64,000 nucleotides of DNA from NCBI GenBank assembly GCA_016712445.1, contig JADJRB010000001.1, forward strand, positions 2,356,001 through 2,420,000, in the 5' to 3' direction. Shown here piece after piece: positions 43,355 to 52,078 of the stretch (position 1 is its first letter; each line of letters begins with the position of its first letter). Under the pieces are notes generated by a model. That model made no database searches. It saw nothing but the letters and a program-made list of their open reading frames with translations, and was not told where the DNA came from. Origin of the DNA: Acidobacteriota bacterium. Lineage in GTDB: Bacteria > Pseudomonadota > Alphaproteobacteria > Caulobacterales > Hyphomonadaceae. The translations under genes were made by a program, and so were the position numbers.

Positions 43355-44014
43355 ATGACCGCACCCGCCCCGCCTGATCCGTTGACGGACCTTCTGCGCG
43401 CCACACCGCGCGGCGCCGCAATGTTCCTTGCGGCCGAGGCACGCACGCGGCTGCGCGAAGCCGCCGGGCTAACCCCCGCGATCCTCAAGGCTATACTCCT
43501 TACCCTGATCATTCCGGCCGAAGCGCTCGCCCGCCGTATCATCCTGGCGGTTGCTGCGCGCCTGCCCATGCCGGTGCCCCCTTCGCCGCGTGCGCCGTCA
43601 GCGCCGGCCGGGTGCAAAGCCCCGCTGCCGCCGGCCGCGCCTTCCTACGGCAATCTGAAGCCCGCTTTCCGCATGCTGGAAACCCCGCCCGCCGTCCGGG
43701 CTGGCGCCTCGCCGAAGCCGGCGGCAAACAGCGCCCCCGGTAAAGCCGCCTCCGTCCGCGATCCCGCCGAGCGTCTCGCGCTCCAGGTCTTCCGCCGGTT
43801 GAACGCCGTCATCCACGCGCTCGACTATACAACGGCCGAAGCCCGCCGCTTCCTGCGCCGCCGTGCCGCCAAAGGCGAGACCGCCCCGCCGCTCGCCTTC
43901 GGCGCGCCGCCCGGCCTCGAGGCAGCCGCGCTCGATCCCGTTCTGTCGGCCTGCCTATTGCGCAGCGATGCCGAGGCCGAAACGGCCTGGGCACAACTCT
44001 GCAACACCAGCTGA
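43355..44014 (+). CDS. Hypothetical protein, Ala/Pro-rich linker between two helical ends
   Basis: A 219-residue protein without a recognisable family. Residues 1-60 are alpha-helical and include a hydrophobic stretch ILKAILLTLIIPAEALARRI (about 43-62). Residues 70-130 form a low-complexity Pro/Ala/Ser linker. The C-terminal part (130-219) is a charged helical domain with AERLALQVFRRLNAVIHAL. Start codon ATG at 43355, with no ribosome site but a TATACT element 6 bases upstream. It is the only gene in its transcription unit. It could be a regulator or a membrane-associated adaptor; this is speculation. Confidence 0.5.
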   Translation: MTAPAPPDPLTDLLRATPRGAAMFLAAEARTRLREAAGLTPAILKAILLTLIIPAEALARRIILAVAARLPMPVPPSPRAPSAPAGCKAPLPPAAPSYGNLKPAFRMLETPPAVRAGASPKPAANSAPGKAASVRDPAERLALQVFRRLNAVIHALDYTTAEARRFLRRRAAKGETAPPLAFGAPPGLEAAALDPVLSACLLRSDAEAETAWAQLCNTS

Positions 44015-44126
44015 CAGCGCGCCCGTTACGAACCTCAGCCCCCGGACGGCCCCGCCGCTCCGGGCGCTTGTGCTGGGCTGCGGTCTCCAAATTTTTCAAA
44101 AGGAATATGGGGGCAGAAGCGGCGCG

Positions 44127-44188
44127 CCAATCCCTCTCCCTCCGGGAGAGGGGGGGGCGTCGCCGAAGGCGGTGGGAGGTGAGGGCCT
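44127..44188. repeat. Intergenic hairpin-rich repeat (family D), single copy
   Basis: CCAATCCCTCTCCCTCCGGGA... begins at 44127 and ends GGGAGGTGAGGGCCT at 44174-44188, matching the right-hand copy of the element at 53251-53309 in order and composition. It contains a CCCTCTCC/GGAGAGG hairpin. It lies upstream of the HIT gene stop codon, in the convergent gap. Confidence 0.65.
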
Positions 44189-44211
44189 GCTACCGCTTTA
44201 GGAAAAATGCC

Positions 44212-44646
44212 TCAGAATCCCGCGCGGATCTTCGCCGCAATTGGCTCCAGGTCTGCGGCGCTCTTCATACCGCCGCTGGCATGCGCGCCGGGTTTAACGC
44301 CGTCAAAGATCGGCAGGATGTGGAAGTGAATGTGGAAGATCGTCTGACCAGCGGGCGCGCCGTTGAACTGCATCACGCGCACCCCGTCCGGCTTCAGCCC
44401 GGCTTCCACCGCCCGCGTCACCTTCTGCACGCGGAGCATATAGGCGCCCAGCTCGTCCTCCGGCATGTCGAGCAGGTTGCGCGCCTCAACCGCCTTCGGG
44501 ATCACCAGCGTATGCCCCTCCACTTGCGGGAACACATCCATGAAGGCGAGCGCCACCTCATCCTCGAAAACCTTCACACTCGGCATCTCGCCGCGCAGGA
44601 TTTTCGCAAAGATATTGGCGGGGTCGTAGGGAGCGTGAAGGGTCAT
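44212..44646 (-). CDS. HIT family nucleotide-binding protein (HinT-like)
   Basis: A 144-residue histidine-triad protein, a purine nucleoside phosphoramidase or related hydrolase. The triad is visible as HIHFHILP near 115-122. The N-terminus NIFAKILRGEMPSVKVFEDE and the HTLVIPKAVEARNLLD segment are canonical. The ATG at 44646 overlaps the stop of the DUF2007 gene by four bases; in-frame upstream codons belong to that gene. It is the last gene in a five-gene minus-strand operon. Confidence 0.93.
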   Translation of the reverse strand: MTLHAPYDPANIFAKILRGEMPSVKVFEDEVALAFMDVFPQVEGHTLVIPKAVEARNLLDMPEDELGAYMLRVQKVTRAVEAGLKPDGVRVMQFNGAPAGQTIFHIHFHILPIFDGVKPGAHASGGMKSAADLEPIAAKIRAGF

Positions 44647-45206
44647 GAGGCAACTTTCATTTTTGCGCGCCGCGAAAGGAACTGGCGCGCAAGGAACACA
44701 AAAATCACGAGTGGCACAAGGAACCACATGGCTGAAAATGCCACGTACCCCAGCAGAAGTACCCAATCGGCTTCCGCCAGGCGCGCGCCCAGCAATTCCC
44801 AACCGAACCCGCCGTCAGCAGACACAGCACGAACCTGAGCAACCACCTCGATCAGCATGAAAAGCAGTATGAGGGGCACCAGCAGCAGACCGGTGTAATA
44901 TCCCGTCAGCACGAATTGGCGAAACCGCTTCGGCTTCGAGGGCGTCGTCTCAAGATCCGGAAAGTCGACGCGCAGTCGCTCGTCTGCGCTCTCCGCATAG
45001 TCAATGATCGCTGCTTGCGCCTCTCGCAGCCGGTCGGCGGGCACCCGCACACCCACACCTCCCAGTGCTTGCAAAACACCCCAATCGATCATCGCGTGGT
45101 GCCAGTTCTCGAGGCTTGCCGCGATTCCGGCATCGTTCAGCAGCGCGGAGATGATGGCCGCCTCTTCCGCGCTGGCACATCTCCGGATGACAACTGCCCC
45201 GCTCAT
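44643..45206 (-). CDS. DUF2007-domain membrane protein
   Basis: A 187-residue protein. The N-terminal 75 residues (VIRRCASAEEAAIISALLNDAG... GGVGVRVPADRLREAQAAI) form a DUF2007-like 'putative signal-transducing' domain. Two hydrophobic segments follow (about 100-122 and 148-172), and the C-terminus is short and basic (RRAKMKVAS). The function of DUF2007 is unknown. It overlaps both neighbours by four bases: the COG3146 gene upstream and the HIT gene downstream, so it is translated as part of that unit. Confidence 0.7.
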   Translation of the reverse strand: MSGAVVIRRCASAEEAAIISALLNDAGIAASLENWHHAMIDWGVLQALGGVGVRVPADRLREAQAAIIDYAESADERLRVDFPDLETTPSKPKRFRQFVLTGYYTGLLLVPLILLFMLIEVVAQVRAVSADGGFGWELLGARLAEADWVLLLGYVAFSAMWFLVPLVIFVFLARQFLSRRAKMKVAS

Positions 45207-46366
45207 TCGCCTTTCCTGAACGGGGTGCGGTCCTTGAGGTAGTCGAAATCGGCGTCCACTGCCGCGCGTTCGCGCTCGAGATAGTCCGCCACAGCGGCGC
45301 GGAAGCCCGCATGGGCAATCCAGTGCGCCGAATGGGTCAGCACCGGGCCATAGCCGCGCGCCAGCTTGTGCCCGCCCTGCGCGCCGGCCTCCACCGTCTT
45401 CAGGCCGTTCGCGATCGCAAAGTCGATCGCCTGGTAATAGCAGGTCTCGAAATGCAGCATCGGCCGCTGGTCGATACAGCCCCAGTAGCGGCCATACAGC
45501 GTCTCCGAACCGATCAGGTTCATCGCCCCGGCAATCGCCTCGCCGTCCTCATAGGCGAAGATGAAGAGCAGGTCCTTCGCCATCCGTTCACGGAGCAGCG
45601 AAAAGCTCGCCCGCGTCAGGTAGGGCGAGCCCCATTTTCGGCTGCCAGTGTCCATGTAGAAATCAAAAAACCGGTCGAGATGCGCCTCGGTGATCGCGTC
45701 GCCGGTGATGTGCCGGAACTCCAGCCCCTCCTGCGCCTTCGCGCGCTCCTTGCGCAGGTTCTTGCGCTTGTCGGAAGACAGCGTCGCGAGAAAATCACCG
45801 AATGATCCGTACCCGTCATTCTTCCAGTGGAATTGCTGGTCCGTGCGGATCAGCAAGCCCGCCGCCTCCAGCGCCGGCACTTCGGCGTCCTCGATGAAAT
45901 TGATGTGCAGCGAGGACAGGTCCATCTCCATCGCCATCTGGAAGGCGCCCTGCAAAAGCGCGGACTTGTAGAGCGCTTCGTCCGGCCCCGGCGCCACCAG
46001 CCGCCGCCGCCCGGTCACCGGCGTGAACGGCACCGCCGACAGCAGCTTGGGATAATACGATCCGCCCGCGCGCTCCCAGGCCTCGCCCCAGCTCTGGTCG
46101 AACACGAACTCGCCGCGCGAGTGGCTCTTCAGCCACATCGGCATCGCCCCGCGCAGCCGCCCGCCGGCATCGTGCGCCAGCACATGCGCGCCCCGCCAGC
46201 CGGTCCGCGGTGTTGCGGCGCCGGAGCGTTCCATCGCGTCCAGGAATTCCCAGGTCAGGAACGGGTCGTAGGCCAGCCCCGGCGGATTGGCGACCGCGTT
46301 CCACGCCGCCGGATCAACGGCCGACATCGAATTGACCTGGCTGAGGCGGGGCAGGGAGGCATCCAT
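45203..46366 (-). CDS. COG3146/DUF482 GNAT-fold protein (FemAB-like)
   Basis: A 387-residue cytoplasmic protein of the COG3146 family (annotated in databases as putative peptidoglycan or acyltransferase protein with two GNAT-like folds). Typical segments are AYDPFLTWEFLDAMERSG, the SWGEAWERAGGSYYPKLLSAVPFTPVTG stretch, DKRKNLRKERAKAQEGLEF, and the ending GAQGGHKLARGYGPVLTHSAHWI. Its exact reaction is not established. It follows GDPD by 9 bases and overlaps the DUF2007 gene by four bases. Confidence 0.8.
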   Translation of the reverse strand: MDASLPRLSQVNSMSAVDPAAWNAVANPPGLAYDPFLTWEFLDAMERSGAATPRTGWRGAHVLAHDAGGRLRGAMPMWLKSHSRGEFVFDQSWGEAWERAGGSYYPKLLSAVPFTPVTGRRRLVAPGPDEALYKSALLQGAFQMAMEMDLSSLHINFIEDAEVPALEAAGLLIRTDQQFHWKNDGYGSFGDFLATLSSDKRKNLRKERAKAQEGLEFRHITGDAITEAHLDRFFDFYMDTGSRKWGSPYLTRASFSLLRERMAKDLLFIFAYEDGEAIAGAMNLIGSETLYGRYWGCIDQRPMLHFETCYYQAIDFAIANGLKTVEAGAQGGHKLARGYGPVLTHSAHWIAHAGFRAAVADYLERERAAVDADFDYLKDRTPFRKGE

Positions 46367-46375
46367 CCCGCCAAT

Positions 46376-47098
46376 TTAGGGCGCCGCGCCCGCCGGGTCG
46401 ATATGCTCGAAGATAATTGCCGGATTGTAAGTCCGCGCCGCCGCCAGATCGGCCTCGTTGCGGATCGTCCACACCACGAACGGCGTCGCCGCGCCCTCAA
46501 GTAACGCCGCCGCACGCGCCGTATCGGTATGATGCACGGCGAGATAGTCGATGCCGTCCGCCAGCGCCCGCTTCGCGGTCTGCGTGAAAACGTCTTCGCC
46601 CGCCTGAACCGCCGGCAGGACCAGCTGGCCCCGCATCAGGCGGGCGGGCAGCGCGCGCACCGCCGCCTCGGAAAAGCTCATCGCCGCCGCCCGCCCCGGC
46701 CAGTCGGCCAGCCGCGCCGCAATCCGCCGGGCGAACGCCGCCGGGTCGGTCGATCCGTCGATCTTCATCTCGCACAGCAGCGGCAGGTGCGCCGGCCAGA
46801 ACGCGAGCAGGTCCTCGAAGCAGGGTATCCGCTCGTCCCACCCCGTAAGCGCGATGGAGGCAAGCTCCGCCGCCGCCCGCTGTTCGAAAACGCCGCTCGC
46901 CGGTGTCATCCGGTCAAGCAGCGAATCGTGGAAGATCATCGCCTCGCCGTCCGCCGAAGGGCGCAGGTCAAACTCGATGCCGAGCCCCGCTGCCGCCGCC
47001 GCGCGGAAACCACCGAGCGAGTTTTCCGGCGGCCCGGCCTGCTGCCACAGCCCGCGATGGGCATAGGCGAAACCCTTGAGGTCAAACCGCTCGGCCAT
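46376..47098 (-). CDS. Glycerophosphodiester phosphodiesterase (GDPD family)
   Basis: A 240-residue TIM-barrel hydrolase that releases glycerol 3-phosphate from deacylated phospholipid head groups. The catalytic and metal signature is visible: AYAHRGLW (His, Arg) at 12-19, ENSLGGF, IEFDLRPSADGEAMIFHDSLLDRMT (Glu, Asp and the second His). No signal peptide, so it is cytoplasmic. It begins 3 bases after the RidA-like gene stop and ends 9 bases before the COG3146 gene. Confidence 0.9.
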   Translation of the reverse strand: MAERFDLKGFAYAHRGLWQQAGPPENSLGGFRAAAAAGLGIEFDLRPSADGEAMIFHDSLLDRMTPASGVFEQRAAAELASIALTGWDERIPCFEDLLAFWPAHLPLLCEMKIDGSTDPAAFARRIAARLADWPGRAAAMSFSEAAVRALPARLMRGQLVLPAVQAGEDVFTQTAKRALADGIDYLAVHHTDTARAAALLEGAATPFVVWTIRNEADLAAARTYNPAIIFEHIDPAGAAP

Positions 47099-47101
47099 CG
47101 G

Positions 47102-47560
47102 TCACGCGATCTCGAACACGCCGTCCACTTCCACCGCCACGCCCAGCGGCAGGGTGGGGCAGGCGACCGCCGAGCGCGCATGCTTGCCCGCTTCGCCAAA
47201 CACTTCGACCATCAGGTCCGAGCAGCCGTTCACCACCTGCGGAATGTCGACAAAGTCCGGCGCCGCGTTGACGAACCCGCCGAGCTTCACCACCCGCTTG
47301 ATGCGCGACAGGTCGCCCACGGCAGCCTTGCACTGGGCGATCAGGTTGATGCCGCAGATGCGCGCGGCGTGCTGGCCGGCGGAAAGTTCCATGTTCTCGC
47401 CAAGGCGCCCTAGGATGCGCCCGTCCGCGGTCGCGCTCACCTGGCCGGAGACGTAGAGCAGGTTGCCGGTGATCACGAAGGGCACGTACGTCGCCACCGG
47501 CTTCATCGGCGCCGGCAGCACGATGCCGAGACGGTCAAGGTTCTCTTCGGGCGTGGACAT
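47102..47560 (-). CDS. RidA/YjgF-YER057c-UK114 family protein
   Basis: A 152-residue member of the RidA superfamily, trimeric proteins that include enamine/imine deaminases. It carries the internal GNLLYVSGQVSATADGR strand pair and the late ARSAVACPTLPLGVAVEVDG segment; the conserved Arg (in HARSAV) and a substrate-region Cys are visible, while the exact RidA residue set is modified, so deaminase activity is likely but not certain. It is longer than the ~128-residue RidA and belongs to the extended subgroup. First gene of the GDPD - COG3146 - DUF2007 - HIT operon. Confidence 0.8.
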   Translation of the reverse strand: MSTPEENLDRLGIVLPAPMKPVATYVPFVITGNLLYVSGQVSATADGRILGRLGENMELSAGQHAARICGINLIAQCKAAVGDLSRIKRVVKLGGFVNAAPDFVDIPQVVNGCSDLMVEVFGEAGKHARSAVACPTLPLGVAVEVDGVFEIA

Positions 47561-47614
47561 GGAAAGGCTCCCTCATCTGTCTGGCGTCCGTCCTAGCCTG
47601 CGGCGCCGCGCGAG

Positions 47615-48889
47615 TCAGCCCTCGTCCTTCTTCGCCATCCGGGCGGCCCGGCCGGTGATCACCGCGTTGCGGCCGAACTTCGCCCGTGCCTTGTCGGAAG
47701 CCCGCTCCGCTGCGGCGCGCTTGGCCACCTTCGGGTCGATCAGGTCGACGCTGTCGGCATGGTGCGGCGAGAGGCCGGACAGGCCAACCCCGATCAGCCG
47801 GTAGCGCACACGCCCCGTCACCTCCTTCGCCAGCAAGGGCCGCGCCGTGCGGAACACTTCCTGCGCCAGCTGCGTCGGCGCGTGCAGCGAGAGGCGCCGC
47901 GTCACCGGCTTGAAGTCGGCTGTCTTCAGTTTGAGCGTCACCACGATGCCCACCACGCCCTCGGCCTTCGCGCGGTCAGCGGTCTTCACGCTGAGGCGCC
48001 AGAGGTGGTCCTCCAGCACCGCAAGGTCGGCGGTGTCCTCGAAGAAGGTCGTCTCGCTGGAGACCGATTTGCGGTCGTCGTGCGGGCTGACCTTCCGGTT
48101 GTCGCGGCCATGCGCACACTTCTTCAGCCATTCACCGGTCTCGCCATACCGGCGGATCAGGTCCTTGAGATCCGCACGCTGAAGGTCGGCGACCGTATGG
48201 AACCCGTCGCGGTTCAGCGATTCGGCAAATTTCGGCCCGACGCCGTGCAGGAAGCTCACCGGCTGGTCGGCAAGGAACGCCTCGGCATCCTCGGGTGCCA
48301 GCACGGCGAAGCCGCGTGGCTTGTCGAGTTCACTCGCGGTCTTGGCGAGGAACTTGTTGGCGGACAGGCCCACCGACACGGTCACGCCCACCTGCGCTTC
48401 CACATCCAGCGCGAGGCGTGCCAGGCTCGCCGCCGGCGGCACACCGTGCAGGCGCTCGGTGCCGGCAAGGTCCAGGTAAGCCTCGTCGATCGAGACCGGC
48501 TGCACCAGCGGTGTCAGGGCATCCATCCGCGCACGGATGGCCCGGCCCGCCTCATGGTACTTGCGGAAATCGGGCGGAACCACGACCGCTTCAGGGCACA
48601 GCTTCAGCGCCTTGAACATCGGCATGGCCGAGCGCACTCCGTACAGCCGCGCCATGTAGCAGCAGGTCGTCACCACCCCGCGCGTGCCGCCGCCAACGAT
48701 TAAGGGCTTGTCACGAAGCGCCGGATTGTCCCGCTTCTCGACTGCTGCATAGAATGCATCGCAATCAACATGCGCAATCGACAGGGAGAGCAGGGCCGGG
48801 TGACTGACGACACGCAACCGCCCGCAGGCCGGGCACCGGTCAAAATCCCCTGTCTTTACAGTGAGGCAGTCGCGGCAAAGGCTTGCCAT
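47615..48889 (-). CDS. dinB: DNA polymerase IV (DinB) with N-terminal zinc ribbon
   Basis: A 424-residue Y-family polymerase for error-prone lesion bypass. The palm begins AHVDCDAFYAAVEKRDNP with catalytic Asp42; the second motif is VSIDEAYLDLAG; HhH and little-finger regions follow (HGVGPKFAESL). The first 25 residues hold two CxxC pairs (Cys5/Cys8 and Cys19/Cys22), a zinc ribbon ahead of the polymerase fold. The ATG at 48889 keeps this ribbon. A LexA box of the alphaproteobacterial GTTC-N7-GTTC type was not found upstream. It diverges from divK. Confidence 0.95.
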   Translation of the reverse strand: MASLCRDCLTVKTGDFDRCPACGRLRVVSHPALLSLSIAHVDCDAFYAAVEKRDNPALRDKPLIVGGGTRGVVTTCCYMARLYGVRSAMPMFKALKLCPEAVVVPPDFRKYHEAGRAIRARMDALTPLVQPVSIDEAYLDLAGTERLHGVPPAASLARLALDVEAQVGVTVSVGLSANKFLAKTASELDKPRGFAVLAPEDAEAFLADQPVSFLHGVGPKFAESLNRDGFHTVADLQRADLKDLIRRYGETGEWLKKCAHGRDNRKVSPHDDRKSVSSETTFFEDTADLAVLEDHLWRLSVKTADRAKAEGVVGIVVTLKLKTADFKPVTRRLSLHAPTQLAQEVFRTARPLLAKEVTGRVRYRLIGVGLSGLSPHHADSVDLIDPKVAKRAAAERASDKARAKFGRNAVITGRAARMAKKDEG

Positions 48890-49025
48890 GTCGCTATTCG
48901 TCCGCCTTCCGCATTGCTTGCCCGAAACCTGCCGCCAGACCGGCTCAAACACGTGTTAACTTTTGACAGTATAACTGAAAATCGCGGATCAGCATCCGCG
49001 CGAATCGTCAGCAAATTCGGGCCGT

Positions 49026-49415
49026 ATGACCAAAGAGCATTCCAGGACAGTGTTGGTGGTTGAGGACAATGACCTCAACATGCGCCTGTTCTGTGACTTG
49101 CTGGGGGCCTACGGGTTCAAGACCTTCCAGTGCCGCGACGGCGCCAAAGCGGTCGAGATCGCCCGCAAGGAGCTGCCGGACCTCATCATCATGGATATCC
49201 AGCTGCCGGAAGTGTCGGGTCTCGACATCACGCGCTGGCTCAAGGACGACAAGAAGGTCGCCCACATTCCCGTGCTGGCCGTGACCGCCTTTGCCATGCG
49301 TACGGACGAACAGCGTGTGCGCGAAGCCGGCTGCGAAGGCTACCTGTCCAAACCCATCCAGATCGCATCCTTCATCCGGGCGGTGGAAGCGCTGATGCCG
49401 AAGGAGCCGGCATGA
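49026..49415 (+). CDS. divK: Single-domain response regulator DivK
   Basis: A 129-residue receiver protein that controls the DivJ-PleC-DivL pathway and hence CtrA activity in the cell cycle. Acidic pocket EDND at 14-17 and phosphoacceptor Asp in LIIMDIQLPEVSG near 54, then TAFAMR and YLSKPI (Thr and Lys of the switch). The sequence closely resembles Caulobacter DivK along its length (NMRLFCDLL, DITRWLKDD, GCEGYLSKPI). It overlaps pleD by four bases, the conserved Caulobacterales arrangement. Confidence 0.95.
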   Translation: MTKEHSRTVLVVEDNDLNMRLFCDLLGAYGFKTFQCRDGAKAVEIARKELPDLIIMDIQLPEVSGLDITRWLKDDKKVAHIPVLAVTAFAMRTDEQRVREAGCEGYLSKPIQIASFIRAVEALMPKEPA

Positions 49416-50779
49416 GCGCACGGATCCTCGTCGTCGATGACATCGAAGCGAACCGCAAGCTGCTCGCCGCCAAGCTTGAAGCACAGTACCATTCGGTGCT
49501 CCTCGCCAGCAGCGGCCCGCAGGCGCTCGAGATGGCGAACGAGCACAAGCCCGAAATCATCCTGCTCGACGTTATGATGCCGGGCATGGACGGCTATGAA
49601 GTCTGCCGCCGCCTGAAAGCCAATCCGGCCACGAACCATATCCCGGTCGTCATGGTCACGGCGCTCAGCGACGCCGAAGACCGCGTGCGCGGACTTGATG
49701 CGGGGGCGGAGGATTTCCTCACCAAGCCGGTCGACGACTTCCTGCTCACATCGCGCGTCAATGCCCTGATGCGCTACAATGCGGTGACGTCCGAACTGCG
49801 CCAGCGCGAAGCGAGCGGCCTGAAAGTCGGCGCAGTCGATGGTTCGGCCAGCGACGAGATCGACCAGCCCGCCCGCGTCTTCCTGATCGATGACAACCCG
49901 CGCACCTCCGCCCGCACGGCGAACGTGCTGCGCGAGCATGGCCACAAGGTGATGACCTTGCTGGAGTCCGGCAACATGGGCGAGCTTGCGACTGAGCGCA
50001 CCGATGTGCTGCTCGTCTCGCTGCTGTCGAAAAGCTTCGATCCGCTGAAACTCTGCGCCCACTTCAAGACCAATGACGTGACCCGCGCCGTGTCTATCCT
50101 GCTGATCTGTGATCCGCTGGAGCGCGCCAAGGCGGTCAAGGGACTCGAGATCGGCGCCAGCGACATGATCATGGCGCCCATCGATGCGCAGGAACTGGTG
50201 GCGCGTGTGCGCACGCAGACCCGCCGTACACGGTATGTCGAGATCCTGCGCGAGCGGGTCGACCGCGGCCTCGAGCTGTCGGTCATCGATCAGCTCACCG
50301 GTCTCTACAATCGCCGCTACATGACCAACCAGCTGCAGCAGTTCATGCACCGCGCCGTGAAGGGCGGAAAGCCGCTGTCGGTGATGATGCTCGATATCGA
50401 CCACTTCAAGCGCATCAACGACACGCTCGGTCACCAGGCCGGTGACGAGGTGCTGCAGGAACTCGCCGACCGCCTGCGCCACAATGTGCGCCCGATGGAT
50501 GTCGCCTGCCGTCCCGGCGGCGAGGAATTCCTCGTCATACTTCCGGAGACGCCGGGCGAACTCGCCTGCGCGGCAGCGGAACGGGTGCGTCGGGCGATTG
50601 CCGCCGACTCGTTCAATGTGCTCAGCGATACCAGGCAGGTCGCCGTCACGGTCAGCGCCGGCGTCGCATCCTTGCTCGGGCCGGACGATACGATGGCCGA
50701 GCTTCTGAACCGCGCCGACACGGCGCTCTACCAGGCCAAATCCGGCGGCCGCAACCGGGTCGAGAGCATCGCCGCCTGA
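49412..50779 (+). CDS. pleD: Diguanylate cyclase response regulator PleD
   Basis: A 455-residue protein with receiver 1 (1-120, acceptor Asp53 in LLDVMMPG), receiver 2 (about 155-270) and a GGDEF domain (about 290-450). The active loop is GGEEF at 369-373, with the inhibitory I-site RPMD at 360-363, five residues upstream. Receiver 2 lacks the acceptor aspartate (Ser203 in VSLLS), so it serves as an adaptor for dimerisation as in Caulobacter PleD. It makes c-di-GMP to drive the swarmer-to-stalked transition. Start ATG at 49412 overlaps the divK stop. Confidence 0.96.
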   Translation: MSARILVVDDIEANRKLLAAKLEAQYHSVLLASSGPQALEMANEHKPEIILLDVMMPGMDGYEVCRRLKANPATNHIPVVMVTALSDAEDRVRGLDAGAEDFLTKPVDDFLLTSRVNALMRYNAVTSELRQREASGLKVGAVDGSASDEIDQPARVFLIDDNPRTSARTANVLREHGHKVMTLLESGNMGELATERTDVLLVSLLSKSFDPLKLCAHFKTNDVTRAVSILLICDPLERAKAVKGLEIGASDMIMAPIDAQELVARVRTQTRRTRYVEILRERVDRGLELSVIDQLTGLYNRRYMTNQLQQFMHRAVKGGKPLSVMMLDIDHFKRINDTLGHQAGDEVLQELADRLRHNVRPMDVACRPGGEEFLVILPETPGELACAAAERVRRAIAADSFNVLSDTRQVAVTVSAGVASLLGPDDTMAELLNRADTALYQAKSGGRNRVESIAA

Positions 50780-50840
50780 TTGACAGGCCCCCGTCATCGC
50801 GCGACAGGCCGGTAAGCGTTTGATTGCAGGCCGCCCCAGC

Positions 50841-52064
50841 ATGTCCACCCGATTCGCGGCCTTCCGGCACTCCTCCTACGCGCGGTATTTCCTCTCGCGC
50901 TTCCTGACATCCTTCTCGGTGCAGATCGTCTCGGTGGCGGTCGCCTGGCAGATGTATGATGTCACCCGCAATCCGGCGCTGCTGGGCTGGATCGGCCTCG
51001 TCCAGTTCCTGCCGGCGCTGTCGCTGGTCGTGGTCACCGGCAACGCCGCCGACCGCCTCGGCCGCCGCATGGTGATGGGCGTCGGCGCGCTGGTGATGAT
51101 GGCGGTCGCGGCCGGCATCCTCGTGCACGTCCTCGATGGGCATTTCGAGCCCGTCTACATCCTCGGCCTGCTCACCCTGCTCGGCACGGCCCGCGCCTTC
51201 TACGGGCCGGCGGCCACAAGCCTCGCGGTCAACCTCGTACCGCGCGAAGATTTCCCCAACGCGGTCGGCTGGATCACCTCGTCCTGGCAGATGGCGTCCA
51301 TCGCCGGTCCGGTGGTCGGCGCCTTGCTCTACGGTCTCTCGCCGCAAGCCGCCTATGGCACCGCCACGGCGCTGCTGGCGGTTGCCGCCACGCTGATCTT
51401 CTCGATCCCGAAACCCAACCAGGTTGTCTCGCGCGAGCCGCCCTCGCTCGCCAGCATCCTCGGCGGGTTCCGCTATGTCTGGAAGGACAAGGTCGTGCTC
51501 GGCGCGATCTCGCTGGACCTCTTCGCCGTGTTGCTCGGCGGGGCTGTGGCGCTGATGCCCATCTATGCACGCGACATCCTGCATGTCGGCGAGGCGGGCC
51601 TCGGCCTGCTGCGCGCCGCGCCGGGCATCGGCGCGATCATTGCCATCGCCCTCATCACGGCCTTCCCGATCCGGGACCATGCCGGCTGGATCCTGCTCGG
51701 CGCCGTGGCGATGTTCGGCCTGTCGACTGCCGTGTTCGGGGCCTCCACGCTCGCCTGGCTCTCCATCGCCGCCCTGATGTGCGTCGGCGCCTTCGACATG
51801 ATCTCGGTCTATGTCCGCGAGATCATCCTGCAGCTCTGGACGCCGGATGAGGTGCGCGGGCGGGTCAACGCGGTGAACTCGATCTTCGTCGGCGCCTCCA
51901 ACGAACTCGGCGAGACCCGGGCCGGCTTCATGGCGGCCCTGACCGGACCTGTGTTCACCGTCGTGGCAGGCGGATTCGCGGCGATGGGCATCGCGGCGGC
52001 CTCGATCGTCATCTTCCCCAGACTGCGCCGCATCCGGCACCTGCAGGAGCGGGCAGAGGTCTAG
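50841..52064 (+). CDS. MFS transporter (EntS-like exporter group)
   Basis: A 407-residue transporter with about 12 hydrophobic segments. Loop motif ADRLGRRMVMGVG lies between TM2 and TM3, a second-half loop is LWTPDEVRGRVNAVNSIFVG, and the start AAFRHSSYARYFLSRFLTSFS is typical of the TMR/EntS branch of drug and siderophore exporters. Substrate unknown. The ATG at 50841 gives MSTRFAAFRH; an in-frame TTG 21 bases earlier is weaker. It follows pleD by 61 bases and is probably a separate unit. Its 3' end faces rpmG. Confidence 0.88.
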   Translation: MSTRFAAFRHSSYARYFLSRFLTSFSVQIVSVAVAWQMYDVTRNPALLGWIGLVQFLPALSLVVVTGNAADRLGRRMVMGVGALVMMAVAAGILVHVLDGHFEPVYILGLLTLLGTARAFYGPAATSLAVNLVPREDFPNAVGWITSSWQMASIAGPVVGALLYGLSPQAAYGTATALLAVAATLIFSIPKPNQVVSREPPSLASILGGFRYVWKDKVVLGAISLDLFAVLLGGAVALMPIYARDILHVGEAGLGLLRAAPGIGAIIAIALITAFPIRDHAGWILLGAVAMFGLSTAVFGASTLAWLSIAALMCVGAFDMISVYVREIILQLWTPDEVRGRVNAVNSIFVGASNELGETRAGFMAALTGPVFTVVAGGFAAMGIAAASIVIFPRLRRIRHLQERAEV

Positions 52065-52078
52065 GTCCCCAAAAGCGA

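Noticed and set aside
48963..48968. TTGACA and a GTTAAC half-site upstream of divK as a promoter/CtrA site
   Set aside because: No -10 at the right distance and only half of the TTAA-N7-TTAA CtrA pattern, so I did not annotate it.
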